A stretch of DNA of 64,000 nt from Perca fluviatilis (lineage: Eukaryota > Chordata > Actinopteri > Perciformes > Percidae): contig NC_053132.1 of the NCBI RefSeq assembly GCF_010015445.1, positions 32,419,001 to 32,483,000 of the forward strand, given 5' to 3'. Below the pieces are notes generated by a model, which was not told where the DNA came from, did not search any database, and saw nothing but the letters and a program-made list of their open reading frames with translations. Positions 22,756 to 34,459 of this stretch are shown one piece after another; the first letter of the stretch is position 1, and the number at the start of each line of letters is the position of its first letter. A program made the translations under genes and the position numbers.

Positions 22756-23883
22756 ATGGACTCAGCTGACTCTAAGGCAGTGAAAGCAGCCCTGCGGGCG
22801 CAGGGTCAGCATCAACAGGAGGAGCAGATTGCCATTCTGCGGAATGAGCTTCTGGCTATGGCTAGTCGATAGGAGAGCCAGGTGGTCGGACTGGGTGAGC
22901 AAGTCAGCCAGCTGGTCACCCATGTTCAGCAGTTGACAGCGAGGGATTACACTGCTTTACCCAGCACCGGGAGCTGTTCCATAGCCATCTCCAGCCCCGC
23001 AATTTCGGGAGGTGATCCTGTCAGGGAGACAGTCCCTTCTTCACCATTCCCGCATCTCGCCAGACCGCAGAGGTTTTCAGGAGAATCGGGGGATTGCCGG
23101 GCATTCCTGACGCAATGTGAGTTGCATTTCGAATTACAAGCGGCCGCATATCCCACGGACCGAGCCAAGGTGGCTTTTGTTATCTCTCACCTCTCCAGAA
23201 GAGCTGAATCCTGGGCTGGTGCCGTGGTATGTGATTCCTACGTATGTTTCACTCAGACTTTCACTCAGATTTTTCAAAATGTTACTCCCGGGAGGGAGGC
23301 TGCTCGAGCCCTGGTGGGTCTGCAGCAAGGGAAGAGAAGAGTCTCAGACTATGCAATTGAGTTCCGTATTCTAGCAGCGGAGAGCGGCTGGAACTCTTCC
23401 GCCCTGTGTGATGCTTTTTTACATGGCCTGTCACCTGTCACGAAGGAACCAATGATTTCTTTGGACTTGCCCACCGATCTGGATTCGCTGGTGGCACTGA
23501 CTGTGAAGATCGATAAACGTCTCTTGGAAAGAGAGAGAGAGAGACTACAGGGGAGAGGTTTCTCTACCTACCAGCCGAGGGCGCCAGAGTCATCTAGGGT
23601 CTTCCAGCGTACTCAAGCTGGGACGTCTGAGCTACGGAGCAGTTCCTCTATTGGCCAGCAGAGGAGATTTGAGTCATCAAGAGAGTTTCATCGCACTCAA
23701 TCTATGGCATCTGATCCTCACAGTCCTGTGGGTTCGCCTTCTGATGAGCCGATGCAACTGGGAAGGACTCGTCTATCGCCGGAGGAGCATCACCGTCGCA
23801 GGAGAGAGGGCCGCTGCATCTATTGTGCTCAGCTGGGACATTTCATTGCTTTCTGTCCAGCAAAAGAAGGGGCTCACCAGTAG
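22756..23883 (+). pseudogene. Chromovirus gag
   Basis: Starts at ATG 22756 (MDSADSKAVKAALRAQGQ), soon after the LTR. An in-frame TAG at 22870 interrupts it, and the frame then continues from 22873. A capsid-type helical region (GDCRAFLTQCELHFELQAA) is followed by a basic, serine-rich linker and one CCHC zinc knuckle, CIYCAQLGHFIAFCPA (Cys-x2-Cys-x4-His-x4-Cys), near the C-terminus. In the family this protein packages the RNA. Sushi-type gag is also the ancestor of mammalian RTL/PEG10 genes. Confidence 0.9.
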
Positions 23884-26800
23884 GAGAGAGGGTGCTGGTG
23901 AGCCGTACACATGTTCCTGTTTGTCCCTCTCGACCCAAGAAGGAAATTACCCTGGTGAATGGATCGGTTTCTCGGATTCAGACAGTTTTGGTGGATTCTG
24001 GTGCGGACACTAGTTTTATGGATGCGGCTCTCGCCAGGGATTTGTTGCTGAACTCTGTCTTCCAAAGCCTTTAGACGCTACAGGATTGAATGGAAGTCTT
24101 CTCTGGCGAGTTATTCATCGTACTTCTCCTGTGTCATTGACTTTTCCTGATGGCCACACAGAGAGCCTGACCTTCCATTTGTTCAATTCCCCGGTTCACC
24201 CAGTTGTTCTTGGGTTTCCGTGGCTTACCTTGCACAACCCTCACATGGACTGGGTTTCGGGCAAGATACTCAGCTGGGGAGGAGATTGTGAGCAGACCTG
24301 TTTTCCGGCTAAGATTGAGGTGGGTGGAAATGACATTGTTACCCATACCAGTCAGCAGGAGAGGGATTCAGTTGACTTTCCTGATCTTTCGGGTGTACCT
24401 GAGGATTATCTGGATTTAAAGGAAGTCTTTAACAAGACAAAGGCTACATCATTGCCACACCATAGACCTTATGACTGTGCCATAGACTTGTTGCCTGGTA
24501 CGTTACCGCCTAAGGGGCGACTGTTTTCTCTGTCTCCTCCTGAGATGGTGGCTATGAAGGATTACGTGGAGGCATCATTGGCTACAGGGATTATTCGTCC
24601 TTCCTCGTCCCCGGCGGGGGCCGGTTTCTTCTTTGTGGGAAAGAAAGACAAGTCTTTACGGCCCTGTATTGATTACAGTGGACTCAACGACATTACGGTA
24701 AAGAACCGTTATCCTTTACCTTTGAACTGCTTCAGGGGGCCACAATCTTCACCAAGTTGGATCTTCGTAATGCCTACCACTTGGTGAGAATGAGGAGTGG
24801 AGACGAGTGGAAAACGGCCTTTAACACCCCCACAGGTCATTATGAGTATCTTGTAATGCCATTTGGACTTACTAACGCTCCAGCTGTGTTTCAAGCGTTA
24901 GTTAATGACATTCTCAGAGACATGTTAAATATCTTTGTGTTCGTTTACTTGGACGATATCCTCATATTTTCATCCGACCTAGACTCTCATGTGCAACATG
25001 TTCGCCTGATGCTTCAGAGACTTATGGACAATCAGCTTTATTGTAAAGCAGAGAAATGCGAGTTTCATGTGTCCACTGTCTCCTTTCTGGGCTTTGTGGT
25101 GTCGGAAGGAGTGATCCAGATGGATCCAGAAAAAGTAAGAGCGGTTGCTGAATGGCCTACACCCACTAATCGCAAGCAAGTCCAGAGGTTTCTGGGCTTT
25201 GCTAATTTCTACCGGAAATTCATCAGGAATTTCAGTACGGTGGCGGCTCCTCTTCACGACCTCACTTCGATCAAGACACCGTTCCAGTGGTCTCCTGCAG
25301 CTGAGCGGTCGTTCTCCCGCTTGAAACAAAGCTTCTCCACCGCTCCTGTGTTGGTGCTACCTGATCTACAACGCCAGTTTGTGGTGGAGGTGGACGCATC
25401 TGATGTCGGTGTGGGAGCTGTCCTGTCTCAACGTTCCTCGCAAGATGAGAGACTCCATCCTTGTGCTTTCCTGTCCCATAAGCTGTCTGGAGCTGAGAGA
25501 AACTATGATGTTGGCAACAGGGAGTTGTTGGCGGTCAAAGTGGCTTTGGAGGAGTGGCGGCATTGGCTGGAAGGGGCGGAACAGCCATTTCTCGTCTGGA
25601 CGGATCACAAGAATCTGGAATACCTGCGTTCTGCTAAAAGAATGAACTCTCGCCAGGCCAGGTGGGCCCTGTTTTTCACCAGATTTAACTTCACTTTGTC
25701 GTACCGTCCTGGGTCCAAGAATGTGAAGCCGGATGCCCTGTCCCGTCTGTTTGATCCTGACCCCTCTTCCAAGGTACCTGTGATTATTTTGCCTGAGTCC
25801 TGTGTTATTGGGGCCATAACCTGGGCAGTGGAGGAACGGGTTAAGAGGGCTCAAAATGGATTGCTTGTTCCTTCAGGTTGCCCTCCCAACCGCCTGTTTG
25901 CTCCTGCTGACCTTCAGGCTCCGGTCATCCCTTGTGCTCACACTTCACTGCTCTCTTGTCATCCGGGGGTCAAGAGAACCGTTTTCGTGATACAGCAACG
26001 GTTCTGGTGGTAGTCTATGGAGAAAGGTGTTGGGGAGTATGTGGCTGCGTGTCCAGTCTGTGCCCAAAACAAGACCTCACGTCAGGCTTCTGTTGGTCTC
26101 TTGCAGCCTCTGCCTATTCCCAAGCAGCCGTGGTCGGACATTTCTCTTGACTTTGTTACCGGATTGCCCCCTTCTGATGGTAATACTGCGGTACTCACAG
26201 CTGTGGACAGGTTTTCCAAAATGGTACATTTTATTCCCCTACCCAAGTTGCCTACCGCAAAAGAAACAACGGAGGTTCTGCTCGCCCATGTGTTCAGGAT
26301 CCATGGCTTGCCTACTGATGTGGTGTCTGATCGTGGTCCTCAATTCATCTCCCAGTTCTGGAAGGCCTTCTGCACGTTGATTGGGGCCACGGTCAGCTTA
26401 TCTTCGGGTTACCATCCAGAATCCAATGGACAGACTGAGCGACTTAACCAAGAGATGGAGAAGGGTCTTCACTGCCTGGTTGATCGGAGTCCTGCATCTT
26501 GGTCTAAGATGCTTCTGTAGGTGGAATACGCCCACAACACCCTTCCCTTCTCGTGCACCGGCTTGTCGCCCTTTCAGTGCGCCTACGGCTATCAACCACC
26601 ACTGTTTTCTGCTCTCAAGAGTGAGGTATGGGTGCCCTCTGCTATGGCCTTGGTCAGACGCTGTCGACGGACCTGGACGAGGGCTTGACAGGTTCTACTG
26701 AGCAACAGGGACCGCTACAAGAGACAAGCTGATCGTCGGAGGATTGCGCCGCCCCATACCAGGTGGGCCAGAGGGTGTGGCTAGCCACGAAGGATCTTCC

Positions 26801-27205
26801 TCTGCGTACCGAGAGAGCCGGAAGTTGGCCCCTCGGTTCGTGGGACCATTTCCTGTTTCTAAGGTGATTAATCCTGTGGCTGTCCGGTTGAAGCTGCCCA
26901 GGGCTATGAGAGTACACCCCACGTTCCATGTGAGCAGAGTTAAACCAGTCCAGGAGAGCTCACTGGTTCCGGTCATGCTGCCTCCTCCTCCTCGTCTTAT
27001 TGACGGGGGCCCTGTTTATACCGTCCGCAAGCTGTTGGCGGTCAAGAAGAGGGGCCGCGGCCGTCAGTTTCTGGTGGACTGGGAGGGGTATGGTCCAGAA
27101 GAGAGGTCATGGGTGTCGGCCAGCAATATTTTGGACCCTAGTCTCATTCAGGACCTTTACAGACTGCATCCTGACGTGCCTGGGCCATCCTGTGTTCGGC
27201 CCTAG
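23884..27205 (+). pseudogene. Chromovirus pol (PR-RT-RH-IN-chromodomain), multiply broken
   Basis: Protease [10 protein letters not shown] (Asp codon 23994). RT with [25 protein letters not shown] and YLDD (24946-24957). RNase H with [17 protein letters not shown] and WTDHKN. Integrase with [10 protein letters not shown] and CPVCAQNK (zinc-binding HHCC), [15 protein letters not shown] and [13 protein letters not shown] (DDE). C-terminal chromodomain [20 protein letters not shown] at about 27045-27107. Breaks: stop after QSL (24072), frameshift with small deletion near 24725, TAG at 26011, TAG at 26518, TGA near 26686, and frame change near 26720-26750. Catalytic residues of all enzymes are still visible, so decay is by nonsense and indel changes. 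Confidence 0.93.
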
Positions 27206-27217
27206 AGGGAGGGGTAC

Positions 27218-27653
27218 TGTCACGTCTGCCTCCGCTCTTATTGTGTTTTCTGTTTGTTTTCATGAACTTCCTGTTTTATTTTGTAATCCACTGTTTGTCT
27301 TCATTCACTTCACTTGTCTTCCTGCCTTTGTTTGTTCCCGCCGTTTTTGATTACCTGGCTCCGCCCTAATGTTATTCACCTGTGTCTAGTTGTCTTCCCC
27401 TCCCCTGTGTATATATACTCACCTGTGTTCCCTTATTCCCTGCCAGATTGTTGTAGCTCCATGTTGACTCACTTTCCAGCGTTCCCTTGTTTTGTTTCTC
27501 CGTGTACCCAGACCTTTTGCCTGTATTATCGACCACGTTTTCCTGCCTGTTAGACCTGTACCGTTGCCTGCATTGTTCTTGGAGCCAATAAACCAATCAC
27601 TTTTATCCTTGATTCCTGTGTCGTGCATTTGGGTCCGCCATTGTAGCCTGACA
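27218..27653 (+). repeat. 3' LTR
   Basis: Near-identical to the 5' LTR. Relative to it, there is an extra segment TAATCCACTG near 27282-27296. Confidence 0.96.
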
Positions 27654-27658
27654 CCCGC
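27654..27658 (+). repeat. Target-site duplication, right (chromovirus)
   Basis: CCCGC, matching 22306-22310. Confidence 0.9.
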
Positions 27659-28069
27659 CTTCCTGAAATCCCAGTCTTCTCTGATTGGTCCGCTGACCCA
27701 CTCTGTTGTGATTTGTCAACAAGTTCAAACAAGCCACAAGCACAGCCTGCCCAGGCAGCACATATGAAAAACTAGGCTGAATTTCTCATTCAATGACATC
27801 ATTAAATTGAGGAATTTCAAACAGGAATGTGGATGAGACGTTTCAGGCAGTTGAGAAAAAGTGCTTTCTGTGGGAGAAAAAGCGTGTTTTTGTTGTACTT
27901 TATACATCTACTACATACACAAAAAACTATTACACTAAACGACGGGGAAAATAAAAGCACAATAGGGGCTCTTTAAAATGAAAGTTTATTACAATCTTTA
28001 AGTTTGATGTTTTGTGTATAATTTCTGCATGTAATAGTAGTATTCTACACAACAAGTTAGTTGCTAAGG
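27659..28069. other. No gene recognised
   Basis: Continues the target sequence that lies left of the chromovirus (about 22030-22305). It includes a DNA-transposon-like stretch GGGGCTCTTTAAAATG near 27966 whose other end I could not find. Confidence 0.4.
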
Positions 28070-28077
28070 TCTGGAAG

Positions 28078-28962
28078 TAGAGTTTAGATTCTCTGCCCGT
28101 GCCTGAGCCCGGCCCGACCATTATTTTCCGCCACTATCCTCGGGCCGGGCAGGGCCGGGCCCTTGATCAAGAATTTGTGTTTTTTTTTTATCATTAGGCT
28201 ACTATAGCCTAATTGGGTGGGGAGAAAGCTATGCAATAATCAGAAATATTATCTAGTCAAGTTACACAAGTTGGACTTCAGTAACAAAATGCAACATGTG
28301 TGATGCGCGGAGTCTCCTCCTCTCTCACGCATCACACCAGGGCTGCTGTGCTGTATTGTGGAGCTTAAGTGCAACATGGAGCTTGAGGATGTAAAGAAAA
28401 AGAGAAAAACAGGAGAATTACCTTTGAGCAAGTTTGGAGGAAAGTCGGCGGTATGGAACCATTTTAAACAAGTTGTGGGCAGTGACAACATATGTGTCGG
28501 CTTTGTTGAGTGTATTAAGTGCGGCACGCTGCTCGCCTATGACAGCAAATAAAATGCGGGACTTCAATGATGAACAGACACATGAAGCAGGCTCGCCATG
28601 GCAGAAAAGATGATAGTCAGCCTTCAACGTCCTCTTTTGTTACTTCTCCAAGCATAGGCTACCCCTGAGGGCGAGGCAAGCCCTCACAGAGAAATGCGTT
28701 GAGTTTTTTTGCGATCCGTTCCATTCTGAATAAACAAACAGCGCAGTTTACATGCTTCACTCTTGTTGCATTATTCATTAAGATCATTTTAAACAGCTTT
28801 CTGCAGTTAAAACAACTCTGAATTGTAGTTGAAAACGTCAGTTATAACGGCCCACGTATTAAAAAAGTGTTGGGTTGAAATCGGGCTTGGGCTCATAATT
28901 CCAGTTAATGTGTCGGGTCAGGTTGGGTCAGGCTTGATTTTTTGGGCCCGATCTAAGTTCTA
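28078..28962 (+). mobile_element. hAT transposon, internally deleted, with 8-bp target duplication
   Basis: TCTGGAAG occurs at 28070-28077 and exactly again at 28963-28970. Terminal inverted repeats TAGAGTTTAGAT and, on the other strand, TAGAACTTAGAT match at 10 of 12 positions. Subterminal GGGCCGGGC-type words (28142-28162 and GGGCCCGATC at 28945) are frequent. Only the N-terminal BED-finger part of a transposase remains. An 8-bp target duplication and a BED finger identify hAT. Confidence 0.92.
28358..28670 (+). pseudogene. hAT transposase N-terminal BED zinc finger, truncated
   Basis: SAVWNHFKQVVG, then CVGFVECIKCGTLLAYDSK with the two finger cysteines, then a TAA at 28550. The histidine part MMNRHMKQARHGRKDD follows in the shifted frame (28567 onward). 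BED fingers bind the transposon ends. The catalytic domain (RNase H fold and hAT dimerisation region) is absent, so this is a deletion derivative. Confidence 0.85.
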
Positions 28963-29084
28963 TCTGGAAGCACAATGATGTTGGTAAAACAAAGTCCCAT
29001 GGGAAAAAAGATTTTTTTATAAACTGATCTGACATGAAGAATCTCCTCAACTTCAAAAGGGCTCTTTCACATGTTTTGTGATTT

Positions 29085-29150
29085 TGAATCAGAATCAGAA
29101 ATATTGCCAAGTAAGTTTGCACTTGCGAGGAATTTGCCATGGTGTATTAG
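29085..29150 (-). mobile_element. Short Rex1/CR1-like LINE 3' end
   Basis: GAATCAGAATCAGAAATATTG followed by CACTTGCGAGGAATTTGCC resembles the terminal 3' sequence of fish Rex1-like LINEs read in reverse. Only the extreme end is present. Confidence 0.4.
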
Positions 29151-29518
29151 GTGTGTAACAAGGTTTATATACTATGTCATTCAACTTGCCATTATTGCTA
29201 CAATTTGATATCAATGTGTGTATGGGCTGATGAACAGTTGGAACACATCAGGGCAGACAATCACAAAGGCGGGAAAACACCCAACGCAGGAAGTAAAACA
29301 AGACATCATACAAGAGAAACAGAGACTACAAAATAAAACAGGAAACAGTGAACAAAATGACAAGGAACAAGCCATCAGTGAACAAAATAAAACAGGAAAA
29401 ACCACAACAATGATACATATGTGCACTGTGATTTATTACAAGTGGGTCAAGTGCTAAAATGTGAATGATGCACTTTCTAGCTAGCCTCTGTGCTAAAATA
29501 ATATGCTGTTCTTTTGTA

Positions 29519-29745
29519 GTGTGCTGCGTGTGAAATACTTTGAGCCAACTGTTTGACTTACCAGTACATACTCTGTTCCTATTTAGGTACATATTTGCAT
29601 AATATTGTATTTGTTATAACTTCTGTATAGCTGTTTTTAATCATTGCCAGTTATGAGAGACGTGCCCAAGTGTCCTCCGTGTCAACTACTTTATGCCAAC
29701 TGTATGACTGACCAGTATGTAGCCTACTATGTTCCTATTCAGACA
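29519..29745. repeat. Two diverged direct copies of a ~65-bp segment
   Basis: GCCAACTGTTTGACTTACCAGTACATAC (in parts) near 29545 and GCCAACTGTATGACTGACCAG near 29695 share their flanks CGTGT, ACTTT and CTATGTTCCTATT or CTCTGTTCCTATT, about 155 bp apart. Confidence 0.6.
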
Positions 29746-30495
29746 AGAAATGGGCCCATGGTGGCGTAATAAATAAAGGAGTCTCCCGCACGTCATTCTA
29801 CACACAAAGCAGAGTCGAGAGGTTGCAAAGAAAGCAGAAGGTAACGGACATCCGGCCGAAAAGAGGGACATCCGGCGGAATTTTCTGCGGCACAGGAGCA
29901 ATCACGGAAGTAACAATTCATTTACAGGATAATCACTGGAACATCTATTGCCTGCGTATCTTCTGCCGGATGTACCTCGCATTGTAAAACTCTGTTGGTT
30001 TCGGGAAACATCATCAAACTTCGAGCTAGCAAGCTATTCGCAGAAAATGGTAAGTTATGAAGACAATTTGGATTGTGCAACAAGGCAGGCCTGCTTGGTT
30101 CTTTCAGGGAATGATTGTAAAGATTTACAAAGAATAGGTTTACGGTATTTACCTCTAACTGGGACCTTTTGGGCCCGATTGGCGGGAATTTGATATGGAC
30201 AAAATACACACATCGATACGCTGGTAACTATGTATCTAGCTAATTTAAATAGCTCACATTACTGTATTGTGTGGACAGTTAACTTAATTTAATATTGTAT
30301 GTTGAAAATAAACTATTCTTGTGGCGTGAGGTTTTGGTCCTGATGGACCACAGCCTCCTGCCACAGGGTCCTGGAGGTGTACAGGTCCAGATTGTTGCCA
30401 ATCAACAATTTATTAAGCCAATTTATTAAATTTTATTTTCTTTGTACATAACAGCCGGTATCAAGTCATCAATTATCACACTGATAAGCTTGTCA

Positions 30496-31062
30496 ATCCA
30501 TCCTTACCCCAAGTGAAGGAGTTCAAGTACCTTGGGGTCTTGTTTGCGAATGAGGGGACAATGGAGCAGGAGATTGGTCGGAGAATCGGCGCAGCGGGTG
30601 CGCACTGTTGTGACGAAAAGAGAGCTGAGCCAGAAGGCAAAGCTCTCGATCTACCGGTCAATTTTCGTTCCTACCCTCACCAATGGTCATGAAGGCTGGG
30701 TTATGACCGAAAGAAGGGTACAAGAGATAGGGTGAGAAGCTCAGTCATCCGTGAGGAGCTCGGAGTAGAACCGCTACTCCTTTGCATCCAAAGGAGCCAG
30801 AGGTGGTTTGGGCATCTGGTTAGGATGCCCACTGGGCGCCTCCCTAGGGAGGTGTTCCAGGCACATCAAGCTGGGAGGAGGCCTTGGGGAAGACTCAGGA
30901 CTAGGTGGAGGGACTATATCTCCAACCTGGCCTGGGAACGCCTCGGGATCCCCAGTCAGAGCTGGTTAATGTGGCTCAGGAAAGGGATCTTTGGGGTCCC
31001 CTGCTGGAGCTGCTGTCCTTGTGACCCGACCCGGATAAGCGGACGAAGATGGATGGATGGAT
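30496..31062 (+). mobile_element. Rex3-type (RTE) LINE, 3' fragment with internal deletions
   Basis: Starts with the LPQVKEFKYLGVL-equivalent block and ends ACCCGGATAAGCGGACGAAG followed by GATGGATGG. Relative to the copy at 3994-5659 it lacks short pieces near 30600 and near 30718, where RRVQEIG replaces the expected RSRVQAAEMGF block. Not coding for an intact protein. Confidence 0.9.
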
Positions 31063-31065
31063 GAA

Positions 31066-32285
31066 TAGATTCAGCGTTATTGTCATTGTGCAGAGTACAA
31101 GTACAAAGACAACAAAATGCAGTTTGCGTCCAACCAGAAGTGCAAAAAGAGCAGAAAAGTGCAATGTGATATACAAAGTATAGACAGGTGGTGCATAGAC
31201 AGGACAAGAAATATAGTGTAGTGTAGACAGTAGTATACAGCTGGTTTACAGATGGTGATTTAGAGTAATACAAATTGAACATAAATGTGTAGTGTATTAG
31301 CAGTTACCTTATAAGAGCAGAATAAATGGGTGTTGGGGGGTTGGGGGCTTAGTTGGTTGGTTGTCACCGGGATGCAGAGCTAGAATTCAGTAGGGAGACG
31401 GAAAACAACAGACAGGAAAGAACCTTCCTCTGAACCTGCTGGATGTGGACCTATAACACCTCCAGTGGGGTGAGGAACCGGTGATGCGTTTTCACCACCA
31501 TCTGCAGTGCTTTCTGGTCATGGGCAGAGCATTTGCCATACCAAACTGTGACACAGTTGGTGAGGATGCTCTCGATGGTGCAGCGGTAGAAGTTCTCCAG
31601 GATCTGAGGAGACAGGTGGGCCTTCTTGAGTCTCCTCAGAAAGAAGAGATGCTGGTGAGCATTCTTGATCAGGGTAGAGGTGTTGAGGGTCCAAGAGAGG
31701 TCCTGAGAGATGTGGACACCCAGAAACTTGAAGCTGGTGACATGCTCCACCTCAGTCCTGTTGATGATGATGGGGTGTGTGTGCTGGCTTTAGACTTCGT
31801 GAAGTCCACAATGAGCTCTTTGGTCTTCTTGGTGTTGAGAACCAGGTTGCGAACCGGCACGATGGGGGTCGTTTTAATGCACAGCTGCCTGGGTTAGTGA
31901 CAGATTAAATATGTCAGTCCAAACCTCAGTCAACTGCACAGCACAGGCCCTGAGTACGCATCCGGGGATACCATCAGGACCAGCAGCCTTATCTGCATTA
32001 GTCCTGCTCAGTGCCACACACACATCGGTGGTGGAGAGTGTGAGGGGCTGGTGATCTACAGAGACCACAGCCTTGATGGCCACCTCCTTGTTGTCCCTAT
32101 CAAAGCGGCCATAGAAGTGGTTCAGCTCATCAGGCAAGGAAGTGTCAGTGACGGGGGGGGTGGAGTTAGTAGTTTTGTAGTCTGTGATGGCCTGGATACC
32201 TTGCCACATGGGTCGGTGGTCAGAGTTGTTCTTCAAGTGATGCTTGGCCTTTTTGATGCCCCTTTTCAGGTTAGCCCTGGATGAG
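31066..32285 (-). mobile_element. Rex1/CR1-like LINE, minus strand, RT core deleted
   Basis: Minus-strand frames give SDHRPMWQGIQAITDYKTTN, ADKAAGPDGIPGCVLRACAV and TDIFNLSLTQ (RT entry region), then, after a join near 31860-31885, NLVLNTKKTKELIVDFTKSK and FLGVHISQDLSWTLNT. The region that should hold the fingers and the palm with the catalytic aspartates is missing. The 3' UTR lies at 31066-31440, abutting the Rex3 tail on the left. Confidence 0.85.
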
Positions 32286-32294
32286 CTATCCCCA

Positions 32295-32400
32295 CTAATA
32301 CAGAACGTTTAGGGAATGTTGGGGAACGTTAGTTTTTGGTTCTCTAAAGGTTAGTTCGAACCAAACCAAAAACTAACGTTTAGGGAACGTTAGTAGTTTT
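32295..32400. repeat. Inverted repeat with 17-bp perfect stem, GAACGTTAG-rich
   Basis: AACGTTAGTTTTTGGTT at 32325-32341 is exactly complementary to 32364-32380. GGGAACGTTAG words flank both sides. It resembles the core of a short fold-back MITE. Confidence 0.85.
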
Positions 32401-33590
32401 TGAAGTAGCATATAAAAGGTTTGTAGTCACTTGATTTAGATTCACTCAAAAATGATTGGTCTAATAAATTCTAAGTAAGATAAACAGCATAGCAAGATAA
32501 TATATTTATATTTAGGCTGATATCAATTTTGCTAAAAACTGTACTTTTGTGCTTGATTTCGTTTTTTTAACTGTATTAGGTGAAAATACTTAAAACAAGA
32601 ATCTATCGATTTTCACAACTAAGAAAATTCACTTCTTTCATTTCACTTCTAATAAGTGTTCAGTGTTTAAATCCAACCGTTACACCCCCCCGCCAGTAGG
32701 GGAAGACCGTGCCTCTGCTTTCAGGTGACCGATTCAAGTCCTGTCCTCCTGACTTCCGTTTGATACACAGAGACAAAGAAGATACAATTTGCTTCGCCAA
32801 ACGATCTCACGAAAAAGTAAGTGAAATACGTTACAGTTTCATGATGTTATGGTTGTAATGCAACGGTTTGGGGTTTAACCGTAAGCCCTTTCCCTCGTAG
32901 TGCTTTGTTATATTCCGTGTCAGCACAAAATCGATAGCTGAGGGTAGGAGAATGGCTGACATCTGGCGTGTGAGAGACGCGCACTGTACATCTGGTAGGC
33001 CAGGCCAGACTAGATGCAGCATAACAATGTCATGATACTTTCATCTCTATTCGGTTTACCTGAAAACCTACAGTGTGGAGTTGTCATAATGTCTACTGAG
33101 ACAGATGTTTTAAAATGGTATGGTCTATAAATTAGTAAAGTAAATGACCACACTCACTCCCATTCTACTTTGTGTTGAGCTTGATGTTTGCTTATGGGAA
33201 GTGATGATTTAAGAGCCTCGACACCAACACACAAACTCTGTAATAGATGCTCTGAAATCACCAACAATAAATTAATTCCACATGAATTGGCTGATTGAAA
33301 TATAAAGAGATGCAAGCATGAAGGCATTTTTTAATGGGAGGGCCCCAGGTGCCACTCCAATGTCAACTGGAATGTCAATTGGACGGGTACTGTGTCTCCA
33401 TCACAGCTTCTAGTGACGAACAGTTGTCTTTGTAGCCAGTGTGCATCTTGCTTGCTGCTGTTTTCTTTGCTCTTCTATCTCTGTGCCCAGTCTATTTTTG
33501 TAGGAGCAGTTTGTGTCTCTGAACTGTGAAAGCCATAGGGTAACGCTAACCCTAACCCTGGTCGTAAAAAAGTCATTGAGGATAAAAGTC
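32401..33590. other. No gene recognised
   Basis: AT-rich with one GC-richer stretch (32680-32790). No transposon termini or coding frame that I can support. Confidence 0.5.
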
Positions 33591-33624
33591 TTATTATATA
33601 TATATATTATTATTATTATTATTA
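33591..33624. repeat. (TA)n/(ATT)n microsatellite
   Basis: TATATATATA followed by ATT units. Confidence 0.95.
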
Positions 33625-33639
33625 AAGTCTATCAGCGCC

Positions 33640-34459
33640 ATGCGAATTGAGCGCCATTCAGTCTGTTGGGAAACAACTGAGCGGGCGAAGATTCCCGTGA
33701 ACGCAGCCATGCTTGGATAGCTTCACATTCCAGCAGCGGGAAGGTGGGCACCTGGAGTCAGGTACAGTTGAATGGAGCCACCGGTAACTGTATCCCGGAG
33801 AATGCCGCAGATTAATCCTCTTCTTGATTAATGATCAAGATGGTGCCGCGGATGGTCGCCTTGGTACTTCACTTTCTAGTACTTTGTTTTTGTGCATTTA
33901 TTACGCTTTCTGTGGTCTTTCACCAGTAACTTTTAGCAGAGAGGAACTCTTAAACATCAGCAAACCTCTACAGGATCTTTTTCTCCGGTTTTCACAAACC
34001 CAGCAAGTTTTACCAAAATCTTGGTGACGTGGGAAATGTGGAGGAGCGCTGGTGAAATTAAGGAAGCGGGGACTAAGCACCTCACTTCCAGCCATTCACC
34101 TGGCAAATGTCCGTTCTCTGGCAAACAAGATGGATGAGCTGCTGCTTCTCAAACACAACTGAAATGTCTGGCTCTCTGAACGCATCCCGGACAGCGCACT
34201 TCAGCTGCCTGATTTCCCACTCATCCGGACAGACCACAACACAGAGCTTTTGGGGAAAATGAAAGGCGGAGGAATCTGCTTCTATTTAAACGAAGGTTGG
34301 TGTACAGATGCTACAGTGCTGAAAAAGATGTGCAGCCCTAACTTAGAGACTCTCTTCATAAAATGTAAGCCCTTCTATTCTCCGTGGGAGTTCTCCTCGT
34401 TTGTTATGGTCAGTGTTTACACACCACCACAAGCCTGCATAGCAGACGCGCTACAACAG
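33640..34459 (+). mobile_element. Rex1 LINE, 5' portion (split by L2)
   Basis: Translation gives FSREELLNISKPLQDLF, then IHLANVRSLANKMDELLLLK (start of the AP endonuclease), ERIPDSALQLPDFPLIRTDH and MKGGGICFYLNEGWCTDATV, ending SVYTPPQACIADALQQ where the L2 begins. The frame resumes at 39161 with LANQITDREK, so the two parts were one element. Stops and frameshifts are present (e.g. after LLLKHN near 34161). The 5' limit is uncertain. Confidence 0.9.
34455..34459 (+). repeat. Short target duplication AACAG, left
   Basis: AACAG recurs at 39161-39165 right after the L2 tail. Confidence 0.7.

Larger units (their letters stand above)
22311..27653 (+). mobile_element. Ty3/gypsy chromovirus (Sushi-type), full length, inactivated
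   Basis: A 5.3-kb element with two LTRs, a polypurine tract (GAGGGAGGGG, about 27205-27214) just before the 3' LTR, a 5-bp target duplication CCCGC, and gag, protease, RT, RNase H, integrase and chromodomain in that order. The chromodomain after integrase identifies the chromovirus lineage, of which Sushi is the classic fish member. Multiple stops and frameshifts make it non-functional. The two LTRs differ by roughly a dozen substitutions plus several small indels by eye, so the insertion is old but not ancient. Confidence 0.97.

Noticed and set aside
33546..33560. CTAACCCTAACCCTGG as an interstitial telomere repeat
   Set aside because: Only about two TTAGGG-type units, too few to support a telomeric origin.
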